A stretch of DNA of 64,000 nucleotides from assembly GCA_947623455.1 (NCBI GenBank), contig OX392535.1, positions 40,076,688 to 40,140,687 of the forward strand, given 5' to 3'. The position numbers and the translations under genes are program-made. A model generated the notes under the pieces. That model ran no database searches. It had not been told where the DNA came from and saw only the letters and a program-made list of their open reading frames with translations. Shown here one piece after another: positions 25,501 through 33,386 of this stretch. The stretch's first letter is position 1; the number at the start of each line of letters is the position of its first letter. The DNA is from Mimachlamys varia. Lineage: Eukaryota > Mollusca > Bivalvia > Pectinida > Pectinidae.

Positions 25501-25807
25501 AGACCAGAGATATATGTAAAACAAACTTATGTTTGGTTTCCTCCACGATTTCATAAGGAACCTTTTCAGTCTTATTGGTGTTATTTAGCTCACCCCTTTT
25601 GTGTTTTAGTAAGCACATGATGTGCTTATTTTTTAATATGTACGTATTATCTATAAATGTTAAAACTGTGTTACAGACTACTGTAATGTTCCCGAGCTGA
25701 TCACCCACCTACAGAACAACTACCGCCACTGGCAGCAAGAAGATGATACACTCGGCAGTCGTGATGGCCAGGAACAGGACGCAGCTCCCGGGGAAGATAA
25801 CTCTTAG
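7458..25807 (+). CDS. PDE8: PDE8-type 3',5'-cyclic-AMP phosphodiesterase, 17 exons, 5' end missing
   Basis: Hydrolyses cAMP to AMP; the PDE8 family is high-affinity, cAMP-specific and IBMX-insensitive. Seventeen exons with AG/GT borders join in one frame for about 684 residues plus stop. Order: end of a receiver-like domain, PAS domain (exons 3-6), linker with a [21 protein letters not shown] segment, then the class I PDE catalytic domain. Catalytic landmarks are [10 protein letters not shown], the metal-binding [28 protein letters not shown], and the invariant glutamine in [10 protein letters not shown]. From family knowledge vertebrate PDE8A is about 830 residues, so some 145 N-terminal residues lie left of the window. 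The receiver plus PAS plus PDE order excludes PDE4 and PDE7. Oddities: a 33-bp minisatellite starts at the 3' end of exon 14, and the last codons belong to a 68-bp array. The A/B paralogue cannot be decided. Exons are listed separately. Confidence 0.95.
7556..7711. mobile_element. Pogo/Tigger-like MITE remnant
   Basis: Imperfect terminal inverted repeats: TCGAACCTTGTTATTTCAAA on the left and the complement of GAGATAACGAGAATCGACTG on the right. It lies 39 bases after PDE8 exon 1. Related copies sit at 10731-10905 and 26944-27105. Confidence 0.6.
8137..8194 (+). CDS. PDE8: PDE8 exon 2 in window (end of receiver-like domain)
   Basis: It reads [18 protein letters not shown], the segment PDE8 proteins carry just before the PAS domain. 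Acceptor ctctttcag, donor gtaatt. It enters with one base of a split codon and ends in phase 0. Confidence 0.9.
8373..9790 (+). mobile_element. Hairpin-ended element with ~145-bp tandem core, copy C
   Basis: Left hairpin AGCTCACCTGGCCCGAAGGG, then AGTGAGCTTATG and GTCCGTCGTCCGTC. About eight copies of a ~145-bp unit follow, marked by CTAGAAGCATGATATTTGGC and AAATGACCTTGACC. Right end CCAGGTGAGCGATGCAGG, hairpin GGCCC-ATT-GGGCC, TCTTG. It sits in the intron between PDE8 exons 2 and 3 in the same orientation as A and B, but its core is unrelated to theirs. Confidence 0.7.
10117..10284 (+). CDS. PDE8: PDE8 exon 3 (start of PAS domain)
   Basis: Exactly 56 codons in phase 0/0, from [16 protein letters not shown] to [10 protein letters not shown]. 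The [17 protein letters not shown] stretch matches the PDE8 pre-PAS helix, and the [19 protein letters not shown] stretch is the first strand pair of the PAS domain. Acceptor ttacag, donor gtaacc. Confidence 0.95.
10731..10905. mobile_element. Pogo/Tigger-like MITE
   Basis: Termini TACTGTGGAACCTTGTTGTC and the complement of GAGATAACAAGGTTCTACTG pair with few mismatches, flanked by TA. The interior contains TAAAGCTTGCCGACAAAATA and GGGTCTTTGAGTT, shared with the 7556-7711 copy. Located in the intron between exons 3 and 4. Confidence 0.65.
11086..11226 (+). CDS. PDE8: PDE8 exon 4 (PAS domain)
   Basis: 47 codons, phase 0/0, beginning [18 protein letters not shown], the classic PAS helical core. 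Acceptor ttttccag, donor gtacgc. It continues directly from the REIQ at the end of exon 3. Confidence 0.95.
11834..11922 (+). CDS. PDE8: PDE8 exon 5 (PAS domain)
   Basis: It reads [18 protein letters not shown] and so on to SPVLGPAG, the PAS beta strand with the KNGE turn. Acceptor ccacag, donor gtaagt. It ends two bases into a glycine codon completed by exon 6. Confidence 0.93.
11980..12225. repeat. Degenerate family Z fragment
   Basis: Contains AAAAATACTGGATATGGTTC, TTGGTCCCTATTT and a right-end-like GCTGGGATCTTTTG, each resembling the family Z element at 861-1585. The ends are eroded. Confidence 0.4.
12887..12978 (+). CDS. PDE8: PDE8 exon 6 (end of PAS domain)
   Basis: It reads [18 protein letters not shown] and on to [10 protein letters not shown], the last PAS strand and the start of the linker. 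Acceptor ttttacag, donor gtgggt. A 447-bp MITE begins only 11 bases downstream of the donor. Confidence 0.92.
12990..13436. mobile_element. 447-bp MITE with TACAGTGGACTCC termini, copy 1
   Basis: Left terminus TACAGTGGACTCCACTTAA pairs with the complement of TTAAGAGGAGTGCACTGTA. TA at both ends suggests a Tc1/mariner/pogo TA target. The interior is AT-rich with CAATCACATAACATATCCAG. Copies 2 (20540-20982) and 3 (57529-57972) share the body. No transposase frame is present. Confidence 0.75.
13776..13855 (+). CDS. PDE8: PDE8 exon 7 (PAS to catalytic linker)
   Basis: It encodes [18 protein letters not shown] then MTIEAPITK. The [11 protein letters not shown] block is highly conserved in PDE8. 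The upstream RRRES is a basophilic-kinase-like motif, and vertebrate PDE8 is a PKA substrate in this region. Acceptor ttctccag, donor gtaggt. Confidence 0.95.
13856..14742 (+). other. PDE8 intron 7, nothing recognised
   Basis: AT-rich intron between exons 7 and 8. I see no repeat family, RNA gene or coding segment in it. Confidence 0.5.
14743..14916 (+). CDS. PDE8: PDE8 exon 8 (linker before catalytic domain)
   Basis: 58 codons, phase 0/0, starting [18 protein letters not shown], then [17 protein letters not shown] and ending DLVGGIMS. These match the PDE8-specific helix before the catalytic domain. Acceptor ttgcgcag, donor gtaggt. A second GT four bases on would break the frame with exon 9. 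Confidence 0.95.
15335..15368. repeat. C-rich tract with small palindrome
   Basis: A run of C followed by CTCCCTCCCGAGGCGGGAGG, which can fold on itself. It lies in the intron between exons 8 and 9. Confidence 0.6.
15737..16838. repeat. 46-bp minisatellite, ~24 copies, with 8-unit higher-order repeat
   Basis: Unit core CCTCTCCCCTTTAGACTTGG followed by ACCTCAAGATTGACCCTAGG and a short link, 46 bases in all. Rare variants recur exactly 368 bases apart: CTCTCCCTTTTAG at 16031 and 16399, GACTTTGATC at 16181 and 16549. So blocks of eight units were duplicated as a whole. It sits in the PDE8 intron between exons 8 and 9. Confidence 0.93.
17035..17101 (+). CDS. PDE8: PDE8 exon 9 (variable linker)
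   Basis: A short low-complexity exon reading [18 protein letters not shown] then SSKA. It lies where PDE8 linkers vary most. Its support is splice-site quality (tttcag acceptor, gtaagt donor) and frame continuity on both sides rather than conservation. Confidence 0.8.
17676..17811 (+). CDS. PDE8: PDE8 exon 10 (start of catalytic domain)
   Basis: It reads [18 protein letters not shown] and so on to [17 protein letters not shown]. WDFDIxxLExAT is the PDE8 entry to the catalytic fold. The acceptor is an AAG (ttgtaag), weaker than the others; the donor is gtatta. Confidence 0.92.
18085..18360. repeat. Nested palindromes, probable MITE remnant
   Basis: GATATCTAACAGTGTCTTCA near 18098 pairs with ACTGAAGATACTGTTAGATA near 18180. 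AAAGTGATATTTTTCACTAG at about 18288 pairs with CTAGTGAAAAATATCACTTT ending near 18350. Two strong hairpins in one intron (exons 10-11) suggest a foldback element. Confidence 0.55.
18686..18884 (+). CDS. PDE8: PDE8 exon 11 (catalytic HD motif 1)
   Basis: It carries [19 protein letters not shown] and [20 protein letters not shown]. The YHNxxHAxDV signature holds the proton-donating histidine and first metal-binding residues of class I PDEs. Acceptor tttttttcag, donor gtaagg. Confidence 0.97.
18944..19113. mobile_element. 170-bp MITE with TACAGTAAAACTCCACT termini
   Basis: Left end TACAGTAAAACTCCACTTAC, right end the complement of GTTAGTGGGGTTTTACTGTA; near-perfect inverted repeats with TA flanks. 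Located in the intron between exons 11 and 12. Confidence 0.75.
19120..19420 (-). repeat. tRNA-like/SINE-like interspersed repeat
   Basis: On the minus strand GGTTCGATTCCCC resembles a Pol III B box. The plus strand carries GAGGAAACCAAAATACCTGG, a motif seen in many invertebrate interspersed repeats. Boundaries are uncertain. Confidence 0.4.
20256..20386 (+). CDS. PDE8: PDE8 exon 12 (catalytic HDxDHPG motif)
   Basis: It encodes [16 protein letters not shown] and LAILYNDQ. The HDxDHPGxxN motif binds the catalytic metals. Acceptor ttttgcag, donor gtatgt. The gap after the donor is filled by two MITE remnants. Confidence 0.97.
20404..20533. mobile_element. Pogo/Tigger-like MITE remnant
   Basis: GCGAAACCTTATTATCTCAA on the left and GACTTCGAGATTCTGAGGTT near the right form a degraded inverted repeat like the 7556 and 10731 elements. 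It starts about 18 bases after the exon 12 donor. Confidence 0.5.
20540..20982. mobile_element. 447-bp-type MITE, copy 2 (right end eroded)
   Basis: Starts TACAGTGGACTCCACTTAAT and follows the body of the 12990 copy. The right terminus is decayed after GACAAATGCAACATGATA. Confidence 0.7.
21112..21198 (+). CDS. PDE8: PDE8 exon 13 (catalytic domain)
   Basis: It reads [18 protein letters not shown] and on to IFKGLD. The VLExHHxAxAFxL block follows LAILYND in every PDE8. Acceptor gttacag, donor gtaagt. Confidence 0.96.
21611..21749 (+). CDS. PDE8: PDE8 exon 14 (catalytic domain; 3' end amplified into a minisatellite)
   Basis: It reads [17 protein letters not shown] and [19 protein letters not shown], then EDTSSM. 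Up to LKY it matches PDE8. EDTSSM is already the first unit of the 33-bp array. The end given is the first ATG|GTAGGT donor, phase 0, which joins exon 15 in frame. Because following units repeat that donor in the same phase, the true 3' end could lie downstream by multiples of about 33 bases. Confidence 0.85.
21735..24287 (+). repeat. 33-bp minisatellite grown from the 3' end of PDE8 exon 14, ~77 units
   Basis: Unit of 33 bases (11 codons, [11 protein letters not shown] in the PDE8 frame), containing CACCTCATCCATGGTAGGTC then ACAGGTCAAGTGA. The first unit overlaps the last six codons and donor of exon 14. Variants include 36-base units ([12 protein letters not shown] type, or an extra AGC/AGG triplet); I noticed no frame-breaking indel. 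The PDE8 frame stays open through the array except for TGA at 22893 and TAA at 23163, and ends at TAA 24288-24290. Most units contain AGGTCA-N-AGGTCA. The reverse strand is also largely open because 33 is divisible by three; I do not regard that as a gene. Confidence 0.95.
24428..24601 (+). CDS. PDE8: PDE8 exon 15 (catalytic domain)
   Basis: 58 codons, phase 0/0. It starts [16 protein letters not shown], then [20 protein letters not shown]. The [12 protein letters not shown] block carries the aspartate of the catalytic site. Acceptor attttcag, donor gtccgt, a weaker donor than the gene average. Confidence 0.96.
25164..25293 (+). CDS. PDE8: PDE8 exon 16 (substrate-binding glutamine)
   Basis: It reads [20 protein letters not shown] and [16 protein letters not shown]. 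The SQISFID motif carries the invariant glutamine that clamps the purine ring. Acceptor gtgacag, donor gtaagt. Confidence 0.97.
25677..25807 (+). CDS. PDE8: PDE8 terminal coding exon and stop
   Basis: It encodes [18 protein letters not shown], matching the last PDE8 helix, followed by a tail [13 protein letters not shown] and TAG at 25805-25807. Acceptor gttacag. The tail does not resemble vertebrate PDE8 C-termini. It is encoded by the first unit of a 68-bp tandem array that continues in the 3' flank. Confidence 0.94.
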
Positions 25808-26385
25808 ACCTTCTGGGTAGATGCTTGTCATGGAGCTCATAATAGGACGTGTCTCCCAGGAGAAATAACTCTTAGACCTTGAGTCTAGGTGGTTGTTACT
25901 GAGCTCAGCGAAGGATGCGGCTCCTGGGGGAGATAACTCTTAGACCTTGTGCTTAGGTGGACCTTATGGAACTCAGCACAAGTTGGTGGCTCCAAGGGAA
26001 GAAAACTCTTAGACCTAATTGTGCATAGTTGGTCATTTTGGAGCTCAGAACAGGATGCGTCTCACAGGGGAGATAACTCTTAGACCTTGTATCTAGGTGG
26101 TCATTATGGAGCCCAGCATAAGTTGTGTCTCCCAGGGAAGATAAGTCTTGGACCTTGTGCATAGGTGGTCGTTATGGAGCTCAGGCGTGTCTCCCAGGGG
26201 AGATAACTGTTAGTCCTAGTGACTAGGTGTTTGTTATTGAGCTCAAAACAGGAAGTGTATTCCGGGGGAGATAACTCTTAGACCTTGTGCCTAGGTGGTT
26301 GTTCTGGAGCTTAGCACAAGTGGTGTCTCCCAAGGGAGATAACTCTTAGACCTTGTGGCTAAGTGGTCTTTGTAATGAAGCTGCC
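25768..26385 (+). repeat. 68-bp tandem array starting in the PDE8 C-terminal codons
   Basis: Nine copies of a unit containing GGGAGATAACTCTTAGACCT, TAGGTGGTTGTTATGGAGCT and CAGGATGCGTCTCCCAG. Matching GATAACT-type positions are near 25796, 25864, 25932, 26001, 26072, 26140, 26202, 26270 and 26338. The first unit encodes the end of the PDE8 tail and its stop, so the array occupies the end of the coding region and the adjacent 3' flank or UTR. Confidence 0.9.
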
Positions 26386-26943
26386 CCTCGACAGTGAGCT
26401 CTAGACAAACCCTCCTCATCTGAAGTGGTTGTTATAGATCTCATGAAAACACTGAGACACGCTATCATAAATAGTGGTTGTAAGGGAGATCATTACTACA
26501 ACACCTTGATTTGCCCTTTTAAGGGCACACACCTGAGCTCACAGGCCATTAGTTTCATAAGGTTGTCGTTTAATGAATGTACAAATTCAAAGTTTCAAAT
26601 TTCTGTGATAATATATATTAACAAAGAGTTTCCATTTGCACCTAACCTCAGAGTTCTATAATTATGTCCAGGTCAGATTCAGGTTAACAGTTTTCAGGTA
26701 AATTTTGACAGTTCTACTCTAAAGGTTGACAAGTTAACATGTGATCAAAATCATAGCCGGAACCATATTGCATCCCTTTAAGCTCCCGTCCGAGTTATAA
26801 ACGCATCAACTTGCATTGCAAGCTCTCTTATTTATGTTTTTGATACATTTAAGATAAAAGCACAAACTTTAAAGACCTTGATCCATTTCCAAATAATAAT
26901 TATTCTTTAAAGGAAAATGTTTTCATTGTTTTCTAAGATCAAT

Positions 26944-27105
26944 TACAGTCGAAGCTCGTTATCTCAAAGTCTGGACAGTGGGCAAACTTGGTAGTGTCCG
27001 AGTTAAACAAGTTTGGATGTTTTACCGGGGATAACGAGATACTTTTAATTAATTGAAGTCTTTGAGTTATATGCTTAAAGTTTGAGATATCAAAGTTCGA
27101 CTGGA
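26944..27105. mobile_element. Pogo/Tigger-like MITE
   Basis: TACAGTCGAAGCTCGTTATC on the left pairs with the complement of TTTGAGATATCAAAGTTCGACTG on the right, with TA at the left edge. The CAGT-GAAxCTCGTTAT terminus is typical of pogo/Tigger derivatives. Confidence 0.7.
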
Positions 27106-27401
27106 ATTGATTACAATAACCCGTCCCCAGTTTTGATGACCTTTCTGTTGAAAGGTTACTGGAAAGAGAGCTTGTTACGTTTGGAATGAAAATGAAATTC
27201 ATTATACAAAATAGACAGATGCTGATTGTTTGTTCAAATGTACCTGTATATTTGTTACTAATTGTTTGGATGACCCTTTTTTACCATGACTGTAGAGTCG
27301 GCTGTAACTACTGGTGCAATCAATCTATGTTCCAATGGAAATATTTTGGCTTTTCTAAAAATTGTTATTTTACTTCAGGTATTCACGTTTTATCACAAGT
27401 T

Positions 27402-27965
27402 TAATGTGTCAGTGTCATTTGAGGGGGGGAAGGAATATTTGTTACGCTGTCTGTTTGTCATCGGAGGGGGTCGGGTGTTGATTATTTAATAAGATGTGTA
27501 TTATTGCCCTGTTTCTTTGTCATTGGTGTAGGGGAGGGGACATGTAGTGTTTGTCAATTGCCCTGTCTGTTTTGTCAGGGCACAGTTGCTTGAGTTTCTG
27601 TCAGTATATAAAAAAAATTAACACGTTTATGCGACGGAGAAATTATCGTTAGATGAAACGAAACTAGCATGTAGTGGTGGATTAATATCTAAATTAAACG
27701 AAAATGTCTGTGTTTCGTCTGAGAATTGCACGACAGACTCGCAACCAGTAAGTTATGTGCATTGTTTACAAAAAGTTGAGAAATAACGTTGGTATACTTC
27801 CATTACATTACTGTAATGGGAGGCTCATTTCACACATATATATTTATTATTTACTGACAGAAACTCAAGCAACTGTGGTCAGGGGTGGGAAAGGGGATGG
27901 GTTATGAAATGTTTGCTGCCCTGCCTTGTCATTTGAGTAGGGGGAATAAAGTGTTTGATAATTAA
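27402..27965. repeat. Degenerate ~85-bp tandem repeat interrupted by a MITE
   Basis: Four diverged units beginning CTGTCTGTTTGTCAT or CCCTGTTTCTTTGTCATTGG and ending in G-rich runs plus TGTTTG. The third unit is split by the element at 27581-27877. Confidence 0.55.
27581..27877. mobile_element. 297-bp MITE with 7-bp target duplication
   Basis: Termini CACAGTTGCTTGAGTTTCTG and its exact complement CAGAAACTCAAGCAACTGTG, flanked on both sides by GTCAGGG (27574-27580 and 27878-27884). It holds a mini-ORF from ATG 27704 reading MSVFRLRIARQTRN, followed by a CA|GTAAGT donor. Superfamily not assigned. Confidence 0.85.
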
Positions 27966-29213
27966 AACATATCAAGTTAAATTTTTAATCACTCTAATCA
28001 ACTTCATTTTATAACAGATAAATATAATAATATGTTTATCTGAGTTACTGCTGCATTTCATGGTCAAAAAGCCAAGATTGCTGTTACAATTTATAGCAAT
28101 GATTTCTGTAAATAAAAACTTGATTTCTTTGATGAAGTTTGGATCATTAACTTTATTTTCCATATTAGGCTGTGTTAGACTAATTTTTTTGTTTCTCAGG
28201 GTAACCAGGTCAAGGGCAATCTTATCAAACAAACATTTCAGTGTTGATAAGGCTAGTGACTTTATTTCTTAGTAGTTTGATAAAATTTAGCATAGGTAAC
28301 ATAACAACAGATTGATATTACCTTTAATTTGATAAACTTGCAGTTTATAGGTTGCCAAGGTCAAGGACACCATTTCATTATGTTATTTATAGAAAATTAT
28401 CAGTGAAATTTCCTTTAGTGCTGTTGCACTCATTGTAGTCTTATAAGATATTTTTGGGTTTTAATATTGACCATTTTCAAAAAAACGAAAACAAAAAAAG
28501 AAGGTACCGATAATGCTAAAAACAATTTATGTCTACATAATATGAAACTTGATTTGATATGAATTTCTTTTTCATAGACTTAGCATTATCATAATGGTCC
28601 TGTTCAAACATGGACAGTTGTTTGGCAGATCCAGGAATTGTTCTTTTTTTCAGTAGTACTGCTTTATTGTAGTAACTGTCCATTATTTAAAGGGTTTATA
28701 AAGTGTCAGGTCATTTTCATGTTTTAACAGTTGTACAGTATGACGGCACTAATGATTTTTCTACCAATTTTTCTGATATTTTATACCTTACAATGGCCAG
28801 TGTGTGACATATTTCATGTTTTACCAAGCTTAGAAATAGCTAAAACATAATAGTACAAATCTAGTTCTTCTCCATAGATTTCCACAATAACAATATTGTA
28901 TTCAAAGCATTGTGACAGCTAGCCTGTATGATGTTCTGTTTCAAAGGATTTTTTTACAATGTTTACGGAATTCTATACAGGAATCTAAAATTATAGTTCT
29001 TTGTTCCTATATTTTCAGAGAGAAAAAAACCTCCAGAAATTACTGGTTGATTTTACATTAGATCTAGACTTTCTCTCTACACTCATAAAATAAAAGATAA
29101 ATTAAGAAACTTTGAATTTCTTCTTTTTTTTTAAACTCATTCATTATCCCTGATTAGAAACTTTTCCAATTGAGTTGTTGAAATAGTTCATTATTAATTT
29201 TCAAGTATAATTA

Positions 29214-29605
29214 TCCCTGCTTTCATCGAAACGGGTGATATTTATTTGGGTTAGTCCGTCTGTCCATTCGTCCGTCTGTCTGTCTGTCTGTCACACTCCG
29301 TGCAATAACGGCAACAAATATTTCTTGAATCATGACTACAAGGTAAAATGCCTAAAGGGCTCCGCCAAGTTCAATCACCACTGATTTCCAAAAATGTCAT
29401 TTTCTTTCGTTTCCATGCAATAACAGAAACGAATATTATCCAATTTTCTTGAAAATTGATAATAAGGTTGATTCCCTAAATGGCTCGGCCAAGTTTGATC
29501 GCCAGACTTTATTTGGAGGAGTTATGGCCTCTTGAATTACAACAGATTTTACCTACAATATGATTACGCCCTTACGAAAGGGGGAAAAGCAAGGGAATTG
29601 ATTCT
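29214..29605. repeat. Interspersed repeat with CTGT runs
   Basis: Starts TTATCCCTGCTTTCATCG with (GTCT)n near 29275. It contains two diverged copies of a block with GCAATAACxGxAAC and GGCTCxGCCAAGTT, and ends near CGCCCTTACGAAAGGGGG. Its layout resembles the hairpin-ended elements, but the left hairpin is weak. Confidence 0.45.
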
Positions 29606-30204
29606 ACAAATTAGCTTGTTTTTACAGTAGTTCTCTAAGGAAACCTGTGAAGCATGTTTTAATAACAGTTATTTGGAATTTTATATTTTATTTGTATCAA
29701 TTGTTAGTGAAATATTGAAGTTATTGAATCTTCCTGAATCTGACCTAATAAGCAAACTTGTCCCTATATATATATCAGCTCCCCCCACCCCCCACCCCTA
29801 GCTACATATCATTTTTAAGGGAAAGGGAATGGGCTTACCTCACTGATTTGTATATAAAATCATTTAACATGAAGCCTTTGTTCCAGAAACAAAAACACAC
29901 TACTATACTTTTAAGATTTCAAATTTTCAAATCAGAACTCCCCACTGTACAAGATTGTATTTATTAAGGGCACCCCTTTTGTGTCTTTGTAAGTACAGAG
30001 TACAATTAATTGGTAGAACAGGGTAGTCTGTACAAGCTAGCAGATACATACCCTTCAATTTGGTAATATAAGTTCCTTTTTCAGCATCAAGAATAGCAAG
30101 TTTTGTTAAATTCTTTCCAAGCACTGATAAGAGTGTGAATGAATGGATTATTTATAACTTGGTAGCTAGACTCAGCTAGCTACATATAATGGAGCCCCTG
30201 ATTT

Positions 30205-30412
30205 TTATGCCCTCGCCATGAAATGGGGAGGCACATAGTGTTACCCATATCTGCCCTGCCCTGTCGTGTTGCGTCCCGTCCCATGGTAATGTAACAAGCT
30301 TATTTAAATAAATACTGATCCGATTATCATTAAACTTCACATACGTATAAGCATGAAGAACTTATTTCATATGGAGGGCGGGGGCATTTATGTCTCGCAG
30401 ACATTTATAATT
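30205..30412 (+). mobile_element. Hairpin-ended element, family D, copy 1
   Basis: Left end TATGCCCTCGCCATGAAATG and its near-complement (GGGGAGGCACATA), right end GGGGGCATTTATGTCTCGCAGACAT containing a small hairpin. An inverted copy lies at 47688-47882. Confidence 0.55.
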
Positions 30413-31894
30413 AAAGTCAAGTCAAAGTCAAATCTCCCCTAGTTTATAACTTAATTAGGAATCGGGCATCCAAATGATCAAAATTATGGGAGTTACGGTT
30501 TGATTCTAAATAATTTATCATCTGTATATTATTCTCGACACGAGGGCCAGTCTGTTTTAGAACTCGGTTGAAGGTGACCGAACTTCGGGTTACGTTGCGA
30601 TTTATTTTCATTGTACATTCATCAAGGGTTGACAATTAATACCATTTCCACCATAAATATGTTTTCTGATGATGCTTCTCTACAAATCTTCATTAAATGA
30701 TCCATTTAAAATTGAAATGTGTAATAATGTTGATCTTGTGTCTATTTTTACGAAAAAAATAGATTTTTGAATTGTTCATGATCTGTCCGACCTGTAATTA
30801 TAAATGTTTATAATTATTATGGTGCTTGAATGATTTTAATGATCCTGTCGCGTGTTTAGACACTTTTCATGCCATTTCTGTCTTCATTCATTGTCATTGT
30901 GTCCACATATATATGACATGTTTACATTTATCATTATTTCTTGTCAATTGTTACTGTTGTAAATCGTTAAAATTTATCTTAGTTATTATAAATGGCCAGA
31001 TTAGATGTTACCCAATCTTAATTATATATATAATATAAAAAGTGTTTGAACATATTTATATATTATAGAGTTATATATATATACTTATATTGAAATATTT
31101 ATTACCCCTAACCTTGTGTGTGTAGACTTTATGTATGTTACGGTCCGTTATTAGCTTGTTGTTGTTATAGGTCAAGTTTTTCGTAAAAAAAAAAATGTAG
31201 TAACTTCAGGTCAAATCTCCTGTTTACAATCGTATCTATATACCGGTATATTCAATATTGACAAGATTGAGTTTTTCTATCAATATTAAATGAATTTTTT
31301 TAAAAATACCCCTATGTTGAAATTTTGTGGGTACTCAATTGTTTAACATTAATATGGTTATTTAAATGCTGGTTCCAGTATGAGTGCTATTTCATGGGGG
31401 GTTAGGGGTTTTTTTGGTCTTTTTTTTTCATGGAAAAGACACATTCTCTAATTTTGTATTCTAGCTGTTTTTGTGGGCAAACAAATTACAATATGAGAAT
31501 TTGGGTTTGTTAATTCTCTCCTATTCCAGGAAAAATAACAAAATCTGAAATAGCACATTAATTAACCACTGTGTACCAGTAAGATTCTAAACTTGTTCTG
31601 AGAGAGAACTGCATGTGTGCCCTACTGGCGCCCAATCCTCGATATTAGCCTGGAGATATGCTCTCTTCACCCCTAGAACATGTTGTGGGGAAATAGAAGG
31701 CCCTGTGTGAGCTGACTGGATGGTTTGATTGTTTGATATACATCAAACGAATCTCGCATTAAAAATTGACATGCTTTGAAATCAGGTGTCGATCTTCAAA
31801 GACAGGTATCAGCCTAGCAATTGGTCAGGGTTTTTTTAACTCGAGACAAATCAAACTGCTATCTTTGTGCTTTTTGTTTTGCCAGGACATATTC

Positions 31895-32070
31895 CAGGGG
31901 TTTACAGAGCGTAACCCCTGGATATCTAGGGTGGGGTGTAGAGAGCGTAAGTGAGCGTAACCCCTGGATATCTAGAATGGGGTTGGAGAGCGAATGTGAT
32001 CGTAACCCCTTGATATCTAGGATGAGATGCAGAGAGCGTAGGTGAGCGTAACCCCTGGATATCTAGGACG
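31895..32070. repeat. ~47-bp tandem repeat, four copies
   Basis: Unit includes GCGTAACCCCTGGATATCTA followed by GGGTGGGGTGTAGAGA. Related to the element whose inverted counterpart lies at about 36830-37110. Confidence 0.7.
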
Positions 32071-32179
32071 CAGGCCCCTTTGATATAATAACATGTAAGG
32101 GAAGTTGTCCTACATACTTGAAAATTTCTGTGGATAATAAACAAATTAAACATTGAACTTGTCAACTTGATTTATTTTT

Positions 32180-32700
32180 AGCCATTTAATACGATGGTTG
32201 GTTAGTCGAATCGTCCCGTGTCTATGGTCCAACGTCAGTCTACCCTTAAAACAATTTTTGTGATAGTTATTTTTCTAAAATTGCAGGATGGATCCTTCTC
32301 AAATTTCATATGCAGGTTCATCTTGGTCCCTAGTTGTACAATATAAGTATGTCCTCCAATGTTTTAGCTCATTCGATAAACAACATGGCCGACAGGATTG
32401 CCATCTTGGATTTTGGTAGTACATAGTTTGTGATTGATATTTCTTGAGAAGCATTGGATGGCGCATAATCAAATTCCTAGTTGTGCATTGTCTAATTTTC
32501 GAGGTGATCTAAAAAACAATATGGGGGAAAGAATGCGATCTTGGAATTTGACAGTAATAGTTTAATTATGATTACTTAAGTGCTCATGGATGGATCACTC
32601 TCAAATTCCAATCCATATGCAGCTGCCCATTAGTTCCTAGTTGTGCATCATTCTATTTTTGATATGAAAGACAGGAAGCCATCTCGACATGGAGCAGGGA
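32180..32700. repeat. Degenerate family Z element
   Basis: Repeats GGATGGATCCTTCTCAAATTTC, AACAACATGGCC and TTGGTCCCTAGTTG, matching the core of the 861-1585 element. The left hairpin is eroded (TTTAGCCATTTAATACGATG). Confidence 0.45.
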
Positions 32701-32883
32701 CAAACTCTTTTTATTTTTTTTTGCTCATATAGGGCAAAAGTCTAATCAAGAGGTTATATGGAAGGTCATTTTATTTTGCAAAAAGTATATACTCATCCAA
32801 TTTTCAAGGGGTTCAACAGATCAAACCAGCAATTATTCTACTGCAAAGAGTCAACTAAGCTACCTTATCGGACAATAGCTTAA

Positions 32884-33386
32884 AGGCCCAATATACGTAA
32901 CTTTCGGCAAAACTTGAAGCGAAAATCAAGCCTAATAACTTATCGTATTTATAGATTTAGTTAAGATTAACTGATATCAGCAATATTCAAGATGAAATCT
33001 TTTGCGGTGACCGGTACAGCAGCAGTTGAAACTCGCTATTTGTAAACACGTGTCCATTTTGAACCGTCTTCTACCTTCGGTTTGTTGTTGAAGTGGGCCC
33101 CACCTGAATTATTTTCAATTCTTAGGATTTTTAGGTTAGGTTAGGTTTAGTGTTATTGAGGATGTGCGAAGTGCGGGAGGCTGGAAATTTGACTTCTGAA
33201 AGTTAGTAATAAGGTAAAATGTTGTCGACTCTTTTAGTCAATAGCTATATATATTTTAATACTTCTGTTGGTTTACGCTTAGGTTTACTTCGATTTAGGC
33301 TTATTTTTGCATGGTTATCAACTGGATTTTTTTTCAGCATTTTTCAGAATCTCGAAAATTTCTCTGAAGTTAGGTATATTGGGCCT
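32884..33386. mobile_element. 503-bp MITE with TTAA target site
   Basis: Termini AGGCCCAATATACGTAACTT and the complement of AAGTTAGGTATATTGGGCCT; TTAA on both sides (32880-32883, 33387-33390). TTAA targets suggest a piggyBac- or Kolobok-type source. A truncated copy starts at 39555. Confidence 0.8.
33149..33270 (+). repeat. 122-bp perfect inverted duplication, left arm
   Basis: This segment of the TTAA MITE is identical, base for base, to the complement of 36681-36802, with a spacer of about 3.4 kb that contains the 20-bp minisatellite. Confidence 0.93.

Larger units (their letters stand above)
26386..31700. other. Region between the convergent genes, no gene recognised
   Basis: AT-rich; includes PDE8 3' flank. 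Apart from the repeats listed separately I find no conserved coding segment. AATAAA-type hexamers occur (for example near 27945, 28106 and 29087) but none can be chosen as the PDE8 polyadenylation signal. Confidence 0.5.
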
